A stretch of 15,706 nt of DNA from Pseudomonadota bacterium (lineage in GTDB: Bacteria > Pseudomonadota > Gammaproteobacteria > Burkholderiales > Thiobacillaceae), in the NCBI GenBank assembly GCA_021836225.1, contig JAKBJA010000129.1, positions 1 through 15,706 of the forward strand, given 5' to 3'. The position numbers and the translations under genes are program-made. Positions 1-7,670 of this stretch are shown here, piece by piece; position 1 is the first letter of the stretch, and every line of letters begins with the position of its first letter. The notes beneath the pieces were generated by a model, which was given only the letters and a program-made list of their open reading frames with translations, did no database searches and was not told the DNA's origin.

Positions 1-2
1 CG

Positions 3-356
3 CAGCGCGGCGTTTTTCAGTGCCAGATGCACTTTTCCAGCAGCCAGGCGACAATCTGGACCGTGGACGATCCGTTCCGCTACCGCATGCTGGATCACGA
101 GGCATTGAACGATCCGGACATCTGCCTTGTATTCCCGTCGCGCCCCTACCCGGCCGATGCGGCGATCCAGCAGGTCGACATCAAGCGGATTCTGAACACC
201 ATGCAATCCCTGCGCCTCACCGATCCGACCTTCTATCTGCGTACGGCCTCGATCAACATTTTTAACGGCATGGTCAGCCTGACCTTCTCCTGCGATGGAT
301 CGCACTACATGCCCTATGTTGAGTTTCTGCTCAAGGATACGTCGTTCTGGTTCTGA
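3..356 (+). CDS. 3' part of an unrecognised protein gene, 5' end outside the window
   Basis: The frame is open from the first bases of the window and ends at a TGA at 354-356, giving at least 117 residues. An internal ATG at 27 has no convincing ribosome binding site, so I read this as the C-terminal part of a longer protein. The visible part is a soluble, aromatic-rich sequence with no membrane segment and ends in SFWF. I recognise no family or catalytic motif. The gene lies about 95 bases upstream of the acetate kinase on the same strand, so cotranscription is possible but not shown. That it is coding is an inference from its base composition and lack of a stop; its function is unknown. Confidence 0.5.
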   Translation, partial: QRGVFQCQMHFSSSQATIWTVDDPFRYRMLDHEALNDPDICLVFPSRPYPADAAIQQVDIKRILNTMQSLRLTDPTFYLRTASINIFNGMVSLTFSCDGSHYMPYVEFLLKDTSFWF

Positions 357-451
357 GTTCTCACCCTGCAGGGGCGATCCCTGGCGCCGCTGCGGCAGCC
401 GGGAGCAGCAAAATAGCAGTGGCGCCAGCCAGAAGCAGGAGGAGAACGGAA

Positions 452-1555
452 ATGGCCATACTGACCGTGAACACCGGGAGCTCATCGGTTCGGCTGGATA
501 TATTTCAGCCCGATGACGGGGGCAAATTAAAAAGGCTGGGGAGCGCGCACCATGCGCTCGACGCAGGAGAGCCGGGCGAGTTGCTGTTGCAATTCTTGCA
601 ACAGCACGCATTGCCGCCTATAAAAACAATAGGGCATCGCGTGGTTCATGGTGGCGCGCGGCTTGCTGCGCCCAGTCTGCTCACCCCGGAAGTGGAGCAG
701 GAGATCGAACGGCTGATTCCGCTTGCGCCGCTGCACAATCCAAACGCGCTCAAATGGATACGGGCGGCGCGCGGGATGCTGGGCGCAGGCGTCCCCCAGG
801 TTGCGGTATTCGACACCGCGTTCTATGCCGGTTTGCCGCAAGTTGCGCGCACCTACGCCATTCCGCACACGCTTGCCGACAAATACGGACTGCGCCGCTA
901 CGGTTTTCACGGCCTGGCGCACCGGGCCATGTTTCAGCGCTGGCGCGAGTTGCAGGCTGAATTTGCCGGGCGCGGACGGATGATTTCTTTCCAGCTCGGC
1001 GCCGGTTGTTCGGTCACTGCGGTCAGGGACGGAAAAGCGCTTGACACCTCGATGGGCTTTTCGCCGCTGGAGGGCTTGATGATGGCGACGCGTGCGGGCG
1101 ATATCGACCCCGGCCTGGTCACTTTTTTGCAGCGGCGCGAAGGACTGACGCCGGAACAGACGGATCACCTGCTCAACAAGGCATCCGGCCTGCTGGGGGT
1201 GTCTGGCATCAGCCCGGACATGCGCCAGTTGCTGGATTCGACGGATGTCCGCGCGCGCCTGGCTGTGGACTTGTATTGCTACCGGGCGCGCAAGTACCTG
1301 GGGGCCTGCCTCGCGGTGCTGGGGGGCGCAGATGCCATCATCTTCGGCGGCGGCGTAGGCGAAAACGCAGCGCCCGTACGGGCGCACATATTGGACGGCA
1401 TGGACTGGGCGGGAATCAAGCCCGACCCCGCAGCGAATGCCGCCGCAGTTGGCGTGGAAAGCCGCATCAGTCGTCCGGACAGCCGGGTTTCGATATGGGT
1501 GATCCCCGTCGATGAAGCGGCGGTGCTGGCGCAGGAGGCGCTTGACATGATATAG
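452..1555 (+). CDS. ackA: Acetate kinase (short form, partner of phosphoketolase)
   Basis: It interconverts acetate + ATP with acetyl phosphate + ADP in the cytoplasm. I chose the ATG at 452 because AGGAGG lies 9 bases upstream and the protein then begins MAILTVNTGSSSV with the family's N7. A GTG at 419 would add 11 residues that include the Shine-Dalgarno region. Visible family motifs are NTGSSS, GHRVVHGG (substrate Arg), VFDTAFY (catalytic Asp), YGFHGLAH, DTSMGFSPLEG, TRAGDIDP (transition-state Arg), GGGVGENAAPVR and IPVDEA (metal-binding Glu). At 367 residues it is shorter than the usual ~400. The phosphate loop reads LGAGCS instead of LGNG.S, and HGTSH is HGLAH. A phosphoketolase start lies 26 bases downstream, so the pair was probably an operon making acetyl phosphate and then acetate + ATP. 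With the phosphoketolase broken, the enzyme may serve other acetyl phosphate pools. Confidence 0.93.
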   Translation: MAILTVNTGSSSVRLDIFQPDDGGKLKRLGSAHHALDAGEPGELLLQFLQQHALPPIKTIGHRVVHGGARLAAPSLLTPEVEQEIERLIPLAPLHNPNALKWIRAARGMLGAGVPQVAVFDTAFYAGLPQVARTYAIPHTLADKYGLRRYGFHGLAHRAMFQRWRELQAEFAGRGRMISFQLGAGCSVTAVRDGKALDTSMGFSPLEGLMMATRAGDIDPGLVTFLQRREGLTPEQTDHLLNKASGLLGVSGISPDMRQLLDSTDVRARLAVDLYCYRARKYLGACLAVLGGADAIIFGGGVGENAAPVRAHILDGMDWAGIKPDPAANAAAVGVESRISRPDSRVSIWVIPVDEAAVLAQEALDMI

Positions 1556-1581
1556 GGTAAAGAATATTGGAGGAGCAAACG

Positions 1582-1866
1582 ATGAATCTGCAGAACGCGA
1601 CGGTGCAACCCCCGGTTGAGCCCCTTTCTGCCGAGTAACTTCGCAAGCTGCATGCTTATTGGCGCGCGGCCAATTATCTCTCGGTGGGGCAGATCTACCT
1701 GCTCGACAACCCGCTGCTCAAACAACCCCTGAAGCTGGAACACGTCAAACCGAGGCTGCTCGGCCACTGGGGTAGCACGCCCGGCCTCAATTTCATTTAC
1801 CTGTATCTCAACCGCGTAATCAGGGCAAACGGCCTCAATGTGATCTACGTCGCCGGCCCCGGCCAC
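1582..1866 (+). pseudogene. Phosphoketolase, N-terminal remnant with in-frame stop
   Basis: Phosphoketolase splits xylulose 5-phosphate or fructose 6-phosphate into acetyl phosphate and an aldose phosphate, using thiamine diphosphate. The ATG at 1582 follows GGAGGA with good spacing. After 18 codons the frame meets TAA at 1636-1638, then continues with strong family sequence: [35 protein letters not shown] and [10 protein letters not shown]. In complete members GPGH continues into GGP and several hundred more residues (about 790 in all). Here similarity stops at about 1866 and the sequence turns into unrelated GC-rich DNA. There are thus two independent lesions, a nonsense codon and loss of about 88% of the gene. 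A downstream GTG at 1684 keeps a frame open but cannot make an enzyme. Confidence 0.87.
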
Positions 1867-1886
1867 GCCACCGGCGAGGCCACGCG

Positions 1887-1973
1887 CTATCCAGCCGGAC
1901 GCCGCTCTCGCGCGTCATGGCGCGAAAGGGCGGAAAGGCAGGTGACGGCAAGCAGGGCGTGCAGGCGTTTCAT
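1887..1973 (-). pseudogene. Possible 5' remnant of a signal-peptide gene
   Basis: Starting 20 bases beyond the acyltransferase stop, the minus strand has GAGGA and then an ATG at 1973. The first residues are [17 protein letters not shown], a plausible lipoprotein or secretory signal peptide (KR, then a hydrophobic run with a Cys). The frame ends after 28 codons and runs into the breakpoint with the phosphoketolase stub. It could be chance in GC-rich DNA. I include it because its position, start and charge pattern fit the 5' end of a gene that once followed in the same operon. Confidence 0.25.
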
Positions 1974-1993
1974 GGGGTGTCCTCAGGCGGCTT

Positions 1994-4627
1994 TTACCGC
2001 GGCGCTTCGAGGCCGGCTACCGCATCGTGCAGGGCCAGGGCGAGTCGTTCCGGGGTATCCGGGGCGGCCAGGTCCGAAACCAGCGCCCGCGGATCAATGG
2101 GTGCGCCGAAGCGGATGGCGATGGGGGCGAGGCGCGGCCAGTGTTTGCCGGTCGGCATGGCGGCGAAGCCGCCGGCGATGTGCACCGGAATGACGCGCAA
2201 CGGAAAGCGCGCCAGCAGCCGCCCGACGCCGGGACGAAAGTCGTGCAGGCGCCCATCCGGGGCGCGCTGCCCCTCGGGGAACCAGGCCAGGCTGTCGCCC
2301 TGCTGAATGGCTGCGGCGGAGAGCGCCAGGGCGGTGGTCGCGCCGCGCTCCGCCGCCACCGGCAGGGTGCGGGCGATGCGGCTGAGAAAGCGCGTGACCG
2401 GGTTGGCGAAGGCAATGCCGGTGTAGCCCGTCCAGCGTGTGCGCGCCACCCGCGCCGGCCCCATGGCGGCGGCCATGAGGAAGGGGTCGAGGAAGCTGGC
2501 GTGGTTGGCGACATAAATGACCTGCTCCTGCGTCGGCAGGTGTTCGCGGCCCTCCACGCGAAGCTGAAAGGCAAGCCGGGCGAGCGGTTGCAGGAGCCGG
2601 ACGAAGCCCCAGGCAGCGCCGCGCGCGAGCGCCCCGGTGGGCGCCAGCCAGCGCCGGTCGGCCGCGCTCAGCACCCGCTCGGGCTGATCCCAGGCGGCGG
2701 CGCAGGCCTCGCCGGCCTTCGCCTCGTCCATTTCGCGCAACAGGTCGCGCACGGTTTCGATGCGGGCGATGGCGGCCTCGGTGAGCTCCACGCCGACGAC
2801 GCGTTGCAGATCCAGCGCCAAATCCAGCCAGGCCAGCGAATCCACCTGCAGATCCAGGCGCAGACTGGTGTCGGGAGTCAGGCGGTGGCCGGGAAAGCGG
2901 CGCACTAGCCACGCCCAGGTCTGGTTCGCCGCGGGCTGTGCAAGCAGTGCCCGGTCGGCCTCAGGCCATTCGTCTGGAGGCAGGGGTTCGGCCCGCGCGG
3001 GCTGCGTCTCGCCGCTGCTGGCGGCCTGCCAGGCCGCGGCCAGCAGATGGCGGCGCAGCTTGCCCAGGCGGGTGCGCGGCAAGGGGTCGCGGGTGAGCGC
3101 GATTTCGGCGACGCGCTGATAGGAGGGCAGGCTTGCGCTCACCTCCGCCACCGCCCGGCGCACGGCGGCGGCGATGTCGGTCTGCCCGGCGCGGCGGATG
3201 GCGCCCGGATCGGGCAGCACCAGGCCGAGCAGGCGGCCGCGGTCTTCCAGCAGGGCGAATTCGCGGATGTAGGGATGGCGCTGATAGGCCGTCTCCACTT
3301 CCTCTGGCTGGACGTTCTCGCCGCCGGCGGTGACGATGAGTTCCTTGGCGCGGCCGGTGACGAACAGATAGCCATCGGCGTCCAGCCGCCCCAGGTCGCC
3401 GGTGCGGAACCAGCCGTCGGCGGTGAAGGCTTCTTGCGTCTTTTCCGGCAGTTTGCGGTAGCCCTTGAAGACATTGGGGCCGCGCACCTGGATCTCGCCG
3501 TCCGCATCGATGCGTACCTCCACCCCCGGCAGCGGGCGGCCGACGCTGCCCAGGCGGCCCCGCGGCGGATTGAGGGTGACGAGCGGCGCGGTCTCGGTCA
3601 GGCCATAGCCGATCCCCACCTGCCAGCCCAGGGCCCTGAGCCTGGCGGCAAGCTCTGTTTCCAGCGCCGCGCCGCCGCAGGCCAGCAGCCGCAGTTTGGG
3701 GGCGAGCCTGGCGTGCAGCAGGTGGCCGAACAGCACGCGGCCGGCGTCCAGCCCCAGGCGGTTGAGAAAAAGCGACCAGGCCATCAACACGCGCATCAGG
3801 ACGGCGGCGATGCCGCCGCGCGCCGCCACCCGCGTCTCGATGCCGGCCAGCATGGCGGCGTACAGGCGCGGCACCCCCACCATGACCGTGGCCTCGCTCT
3901 CCTTCAGCGCCCGCAGCACCTGCGGGCCGGTGAGCGCCTGCGGCAGGATCAGCGGCAGCCCCAGGGCCAGCGGCGCCAGCAGCCCCAGCACGAAGGGATA
4001 GACGTGGTGCAGCGGCAGTGGCAGGGCGACCCGGTCGGAGGGGGTGAGCAGGCCGGTGGCTGCCAAGGCGCCAAGCTGAAAGGCAAGATTGGCGTGTGAG
4101 AGCGGCACGCCCTTGGGGCGGCCGGTGGTGCCAGAGGTGTAAAAAAGGGCGGCCGGGTCGGCTGCGTCCGGCTGCGGCAGCGCGACCGCATGAGGCGCCT
4201 GCAGGGCCTGCCAGCCGCGCGCATCGTCGTCGCCCGCATCCAGCAGGACGAGCCTCAGCGCAGGTTCCAGGCGCACCAGCCGCTCCACGCGGTCGGATGC
4301 GGTGAAAATGATGCGCGCGCCGCTGTCGGCCAGCACATGCGCCAGCACTTCATCGCCCAGTTGCGCGTCCACCGGCAGCACGGCGCCGCCGGCGCGGATG
4401 ACCGCCAGCGCCGCGGCGATCCACGGCGGGCTGTCGGGCGCGAACAGGGCCACGGCCTCGCCGTGCATAAGGCCGGCCTGGGCGAGCCCGCCCGCTAGCG
4501 CCTCGACATGGGAGGCGAGTTCGGCGTAGCTCCAGGTGACGGCGCCTTCGGGGCTCAGCGCCAGGATGGCGGGGCGCCGGCCGAAGCGGGCGAGGCCGGC
4601 GAGGACGGGACTGAGATTCGCGCTCAT
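1994..4627 (-). CDS. Acyl-ACP/CoA synthetase – acyl carrier – PlsC acyltransferase fusion
   Basis: 877 residues in three domains. Residues 1-530 are an ANL adenylating enzyme: [11 protein letters not shown] at 163-173, YGLTETAP at 341, GWFRTGD at 405, [15 protein letters not shown] at 425, and the catalytic C-terminal Lys near 523 in RTRLGK. Residues 560-635 resemble an acyl carrier domain with the phosphopantetheine Ser in VDSL (about 597). Residues 680-877 are a PlsC/LPLAT acyltransferase with NHASFLD (HX4D, about 709-714) and FPEGQR at 783-788. Predicted role: activate a free fatty acid, hold it on the built-in carrier and pass it to a lysophospholipid at the inner membrane. E. coli Aas does related chemistry with the two catalytic domains in the opposite order and no carrier. 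The start has only a weak GGGGCGGG ahead of it. It is the last gene of the minus-strand series, 51 bases after a Usp gene. Substrate is inferred. Confidence 0.88.
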   Translation of the reverse strand: MSANLSPVLAGLARFGRRPAILALSPEGAVTWSYAELASHVEALAGGLAQAGLMHGEAVALFAPDSPPWIAAALAVIRAGGAVLPVDAQLGDEVLAHVLADSGARIIFTASDRVERLVRLEPALRLVLLDAGDDDARGWQALQAPHAVALPQPDAADPAALFYTSGTTGRPKGVPLSHANLAFQLGALAATGLLTPSDRVALPLPLHHVYPFVLGLLAPLALGLPLILPQALTGPQVLRALKESEATVMVGVPRLYAAMLAGIETRVAARGGIAAVLMRVLMAWSLFLNRLGLDAGRVLFGHLLHARLAPKLRLLACGGAALETELAARLRALGWQVGIGYGLTETAPLVTLNPPRGRLGSVGRPLPGVEVRIDADGEIQVRGPNVFKGYRKLPEKTQEAFTADGWFRTGDLGRLDADGYLFVTGRAKELIVTAGGENVQPEEVETAYQRHPYIREFALLEDRGRLLGLVLPDPGAIRRAGQTDIAAAVRRAVAEVSASLPSYQRVAEIALTRDPLPRTRLGKLRRHLLAAAWQAASSGETQPARAEPLPPDEWPEADRALLAQPAANQTWAWLVRRFPGHRLTPDTSLRLDLQVDSLAWLDLALDLQRVVGVELTEAAIARIETVRDLLREMDEAKAGEACAAAWDQPERVLSAADRRWLAPTGALARGAAWGFVRLLQPLARLAFQLRVEGREHLPTQEQVIYVANHASFLDPFLMAAAMGPARVARTRWTGYTGIAFANPVTRFLSRIARTLPVAAERGATTALALSAAAIQQGDSLAWFPEGQRAPDGRLHDFRPGVGRLLARFPLRVIPVHIAGGFAAMPTGKHWPRLAPIAIRFGAPIDPRALVSDLAAPDTPERLALALHDAVAGLEAPR

Positions 4628-4678
4628 CCCGCCGCCCCGCCGGCGGCGTCGAACTGCAGGGTGTCTTCAGGCTGCACG

Positions 4679-5584
4679 TCAGGCCCCTTTCAAGCGGTCA
4701 GGGCTGACCACCAGCACGTCGCAGCTGGCTTCGCGCAGCACGTGCTTGGTGACGCTGCCAAGCAGCAGTTCTTCCCACTCGGACTGGCCGTGCTTGCCCA
4801 TGACGATCAGGTCGGGCTCGATGGCATCCGCCTGCTCCCGGATCACGCTGGGCGCATGGCCGAATTCGACCCGGTGAGACACTCGGCCGTTGGCCCCCAA
4901 TGCGGAAACGAATAGCTTCATGGCCTGGTTCGCCTGTTCGCGCGCCTCGGCGCGGTAGGCGTGAATGGCTTCGTCGCTTACCCCGGCAAAATGCAGCTTG
5001 CCCTCGAAAGGCACCTCGAACGCGTGCAGCAGGGTGATGTCGGCCTGCGGGGCGATGTGCAGGGCGATCTCTGCCGCTCGCCGGGAAGACTCGGAAAAGT
5101 CCACCGGCACCAGCACCTTCTCGTAAGGGCCGCGCGGCTCGCGCTTGACGATCAGCACCGGGCAGGACAGCTTGCGCAGCACCTTCTCGGCGGTGCTGCC
5201 GAGAAACAGCTCGCGCACGAAGCTGCCGCCATGCGCGCCCAGCACAACCAGGCCGGCATTGAGAGCGTCGGCGTGGGCCACGATTTCGGCGTGAGCGCTC
5301 CCGATCTCGATGACAGGCGTAACCGGAATGCGGCGCTGCTCGGCAAACTCGCGCGCGTGCCGGGCCAGTTGCCCCTTGGCCGAATCGACCAGCCGCCGCT
5401 CGGTTTCCTGAGAGGGCTGGCTGAGCAGATGGCGCAGCGATTCCAGCGCCACGCCGCCGATGACGTGCAGCAGGTACAGCTCCTCGCCACCCAGTTCGCG
5501 CACCAGCATGGCGGCCCGTGCTTCGGCCCGGCTCGCGTACCAGGACAGGTCGGTGCCCGTCACTATCCGCTTCATTGTGAACAT
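4679..5584 (-). CDS. Universal stress protein, tandem UspA domains (first copy)
   Basis: A cytoplasmic two-domain Usp protein of 301 residues. Both halves carry the ATP-binding signature G-2x-G-9x-G-S/T, at residues 116-130 (GAHG…GS) and 263-277 (GKHG…GS), so both sites may bind ATP. Each domain ends in the usual hydrophobic strand (CPVLIVK and CDVLVVS). I chose the ATG at 5584 because AGGAG lies 8 bases before it; the ATG three codons later would be 17 bases away. It lies downstream of a second tandem Usp gene (109-base gap) and upstream of the acyltransferase fusion (51-base gap), all on one strand. Usp proteins support survival under starvation, oxidative or respiratory stress, but the particular signal cannot be read from the sequence. 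Confidence 0.92.
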   Translation of the reverse strand: MFTMKRIVTGTDLSWYASRAEARAAMLVRELGGEELYLLHVIGGVALESLRHLLSQPSQETERRLVDSAKGQLARHAREFAEQRRIPVTPVIEIGSAHAEIVAHADALNAGLVVLGAHGGSFVRELFLGSTAEKVLRKLSCPVLIVKREPRGPYEKVLVPVDFSESSRRAAEIALHIAPQADITLLHAFEVPFEGKLHFAGVSDEAIHAYRAEAREQANQAMKLFVSALGANGRVSHRVEFGHAPSVIREQADAIEPDLIVMGKHGQSEWEELLLGSVTKHVLREASCDVLVVSPDRLKGA

Positions 5585-5693
5585 TAATCAGACTCCTTTC
5601 GCCATTCTTTCCGTCACGCCGAAACGTCCTGCCGCACCTGGATGACCTCGTGCCAGATCATGTTTTTTTTCATTCTGCTTCGCACCCTGTCCG

Positions 5694-6572
5694 TCAGTAG
5701 CACAACAGCACGTCGCAGTCCGTCGCGCTGGCGATGTCCTTGCTGACGCTGCCCAGCAGCAACTCCTGCATGCCGCTCTTGCCGTGGCGGCCAAGGACGA
5801 TCAGGTCGGCGCGCAGGGTCCTGGCGCGGTCGCAGATGGCGGCGGCGGGATAGGCCGCCATGACGTGTCGCGTGATGTTGCCGTCGTTCAGTCCCGCCAG
5901 CTTGATATCCAGCCGATTTTCCGCATCCTTCAGGACGCGTGCCTGACGATCCCGGATGAACGCCTCGTCCATCCCCGCCTGGCGCATCCGGTCGTCATGC
6001 TCGGTATCGTAAACGTGCAGCACCTCGATCCGCGCACCCGAGGCGACGGCGCGGGCGAGTTCCAGAGCATGGATCGATCCCGGCGAAAAATCCACCGCGG
6101 CGATGGCGCTTCGATAGGGTTCCACCTTCGCGTTCTTGACGATCAGCACCGGGCAGGTCGCCAGCCGCAACAGGCGGGAGGCGGTGGAGCCCATCAGCAG
6201 GTCGAGCAGGGTGTTCTCGCCGCGCGCGCCGGCCACCACCAGGCCGGCGGCTTTGGCCGCAGCATAGTCGGCGATCTCCGTGTGGGCGCGGCCGATGCGC
6301 GTGGCGGCCACCACCGGGATGGCGAAATCCTTGCGCAGTCTGGCGGCCAGGGCATCGAGCCGGTTTTTGCCCGCCGCCTGCAATGCCTGCTCATGGTTCA
6401 TCCGAAAATCGGCTCCGGGGTCCGGCCCCGGATACAGATCCAGAGGATGCACCACGTGCAGCAGGTGCATTTCCGCGCCGAGCCGTTGCGCGATCAGGGC
6501 GGCGCGCCGCACCGCCTGCCCGGCAGCGGCGGAAAAGTCGGTGGCGGCGACGATAGGGGTGAGGGCTTGCAT
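5694..6572 (-). CDS. Universal stress protein, tandem UspA domains (second copy)
   Basis: 292 residues, again two Usp domains with both ATP motifs intact: GARG…GS at 115-129 and GRHG…GS at 261-275. The second domain begins near AIAAVDFSPGS. The start ATG at 6572 follows GGAGGAG at good spacing. It is a diverged paralogue of the neighbouring 301-residue Usp, sharing the LLLGSV.K segment and overall layout but little in the loops, so the duplication is old or the two were acquired separately. It lies 127 bases downstream of the slipin gene, with a dispersed repeat copy in that gap. The two Usp genes probably share a transcript with the membrane-quality genes upstream, but no promoter was identified. 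Confidence 0.92.
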   Translation of the reverse strand: MQALTPIVAATDFSAAAGQAVRRAALIAQRLGAEMHLLHVVHPLDLYPGPDPGADFRMNHEQALQAAGKNRLDALAARLRKDFAIPVVAATRIGRAHTEIADYAAAKAAGLVVAGARGENTLLDLLMGSTASRLLRLATCPVLIVKNAKVEPYRSAIAAVDFSPGSIHALELARAVASGARIEVLHVYDTEHDDRMRQAGMDEAFIRDRQARVLKDAENRLDIKLAGLNDGNITRHVMAAYPAAAICDRARTLRADLIVLGRHGKSGMQELLLGSVSKDIASATDCDVLLCY

Positions 6573-6636
6573 GAGGTTCTCCTCCGTGGCAAATCATCCT
6601 GGAAAAATTGTCCGCAGTGAACGTAGGGCGTCAAAA

Positions 6637-6661
6637 GCCTGTCCTGAGCGTAGTCGAAGGG
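6637..6661. repeat. Dispersed intergenic repeat copy (GTCCTGAGCGTAGTCGAAGG type)
   Basis: The stretch from GCCTGTCCTGAGC to GTAGTCGAAGG matches a short repeat that I recall seeing scattered between genes in many environmental proteobacterial genomes. Read in other frames it gives FDYAQDRL or ACPERSRR peptides. It sits in the gap between the slipin and Usp genes. Only one copy is in this window, so calling it a repeat rests on that recollection. Confidence 0.5.
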
Positions 6662-6699
6662 CGAAGCGCATTGCGCCGGATTCACTGATGTCTGGTGGC

Positions 6700-7464
6700 T
6701 TAACCCCCGCCGCCCGATGGTTTCTGGCGGGCCAGCAATTCCATGAAATCCCCCGGCACCGGAAAAACGATGGTGTTGGTTTTGTCGCCAGCAATGCCGG
6801 CGAGCGTCTGCAGATAACGCAGCTGCATCGCCTCCGGCTGGCGCGCCAGCATTTGCGCGGCCTGCAGCAGCTTTTCCGAGGCCTGCAGTTCGCCTTCGGC
6901 GTGGATCACCTTGGCGCGCCGCTCCCGCTCCGCTTCGGCCTGCCTGGCAATGGCGCGCACCATCGATTCGTCGATGTCGACGTGCTTGATTTCCACATTG
7001 GCCACCTTGATCCCCCAGGCATCGGTTTGCGTGTCCAGCACCTGCTGGATGTCCAGGTTGAGCCGCTCGCGCTCGGCCAGCATTTCATCCAGCTCGTGCT
7101 TGCCGAGCACCGCCCGCAGCGTTGTCTGCGCGAACTGGCTGGTGGCATTGAGGAAGTTTTCGACCTCGATGATCGCCTTCTGCGGATCGATCACGCGCAA
7201 ATACACCACCGCGTTGACCTTGACCGAGACGTTGTCGCGCGAAATCACGTCCTGGGTCGGCACATCGAGCACCACCGTGCGCAGATCGACGCGCACCATC
7301 TGCTGGATGCCGGGAACCACGATCACCAGGCCCGGCCCCTTGACCTTCCAGAAGCGGCCGAGCATGAACACCACGCCGCGCTCGTATTCGCGCAGGATGC
7401 GAAACGATGCGGCAACCAGCGCGACAATCACCAATGTGATGCCGCCGAACCCGAACTCGAACAT
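6700..7464 (-). CDS. Slipin / stomatin-like SPFH-domain membrane protein
   Basis: A 254-residue SPFH (band 7) protein: an N-terminal membrane segment at about residues 6-22, then the SPFH core beginning REYERGVVFMLGRF. It includes PGLVIVVPGIQQM, VVLDVPTQDVISRDNVSV, the long TTLRAVLGKHELDEMLAERE segment and VEIKHVDIDESMVRAIARQAE. A charged Ala/Glu-rich coiled coil at about 170-215 is typical of self-assembly. The length fits bacterial and archaeal slipins. Slipins form membrane microdomain scaffolds and are commonly encoded next to NfeD, as here, with NfeD upstream on the same strand. In the archaeal pair PH1510/PH1511 the NfeD protease cleaves the stomatin partner, so a similar relation is inferred. 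A 206-base gap with a CGCAAAG repeat element separates it from nfeD. AAGGAG precedes the ATG. Confidence 0.94.
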   Translation of the reverse strand: MFEFGFGGITLVIVALVAASFRILREYERGVVFMLGRFWKVKGPGLVIVVPGIQQMVRVDLRTVVLDVPTQDVISRDNVSVKVNAVVYLRVIDPQKAIIEVENFLNATSQFAQTTLRAVLGKHELDEMLAERERLNLDIQQVLDTQTDAWGIKVANVEIKHVDIDESMVRAIARQAEAERERRAKVIHAEGELQASEKLLQAAQMLARQPEAMQLRYLQTLAGIAGDKTNTIVFPVPGDFMELLARQKPSGGGG

Positions 7465-7499
7465 GATTACTCTCCTTAAAAGCTATAAAAAGCAGTTGA

Positions 7500-7652
7500 A
7501 CCGCAAAGGACGCAAGGGACGCGAAGGAATTCAAAGACTTAAACAACTTAATCTGTTTACCCGATGGGTAATGCATTACAATTCATTAACCCATTGTTTC
7601 GCCTAGAGGCGCCTACTTTTGGTACCTTGCGAACCTTCGCGTCCTTTGCGGT
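7500..7652. repeat. CGCAAAG inverted-repeat element, copy 1
   Basis: Between nfeD and the slipin gene. The outer arms, 7500-7527 and 7625-7652, begin with the same 14 bases (ACCGCAAAGGACGC and its complement) and then pair imperfectly. An inner pair, ATGGGTAATG (7564-7573) and CATTAACCCAT (7584-7594), forms a second nested stem. Read on the minus strand, the inner part is AAACAATGGGTT, 18 variable bases, ACCCATCGGGT. The same arrangement with the same 18-base spacing recurs between merT and merP, so this is a repeat family. Because the two genes probably share a transcript, the element would fold in mRNA. Confidence 0.75.
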
Positions 7653-7670
7653 GAAATGCCGTTTTCAGGT

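Noticed and set aside
419..451. Upstream GTG start for acetate kinase
   Set aside because: The extension would include the AGGAGG ribosome binding site, and the family N-terminus begins at 452.
1636..1638. Programmed stop-codon readthrough in phosphoketolase
   Set aside because: The stop is TAA with no recoding signal seen, and most of the gene is missing anyway.
3047..4099. A 350-residue plus-strand frame, with others opposite the acyltransferase fusion
   Set aside because: Composition is Gln/Gly/Ala/Arg-rich and motif-free, lying opposite well-conserved ANL motifs; a shadow of the real gene.
5784..6620. A 278-residue plus-strand frame opposite the second Usp gene
   Set aside because: The minus strand carries both Usp ATP motifs; the antisense frame has no recognisable domain.
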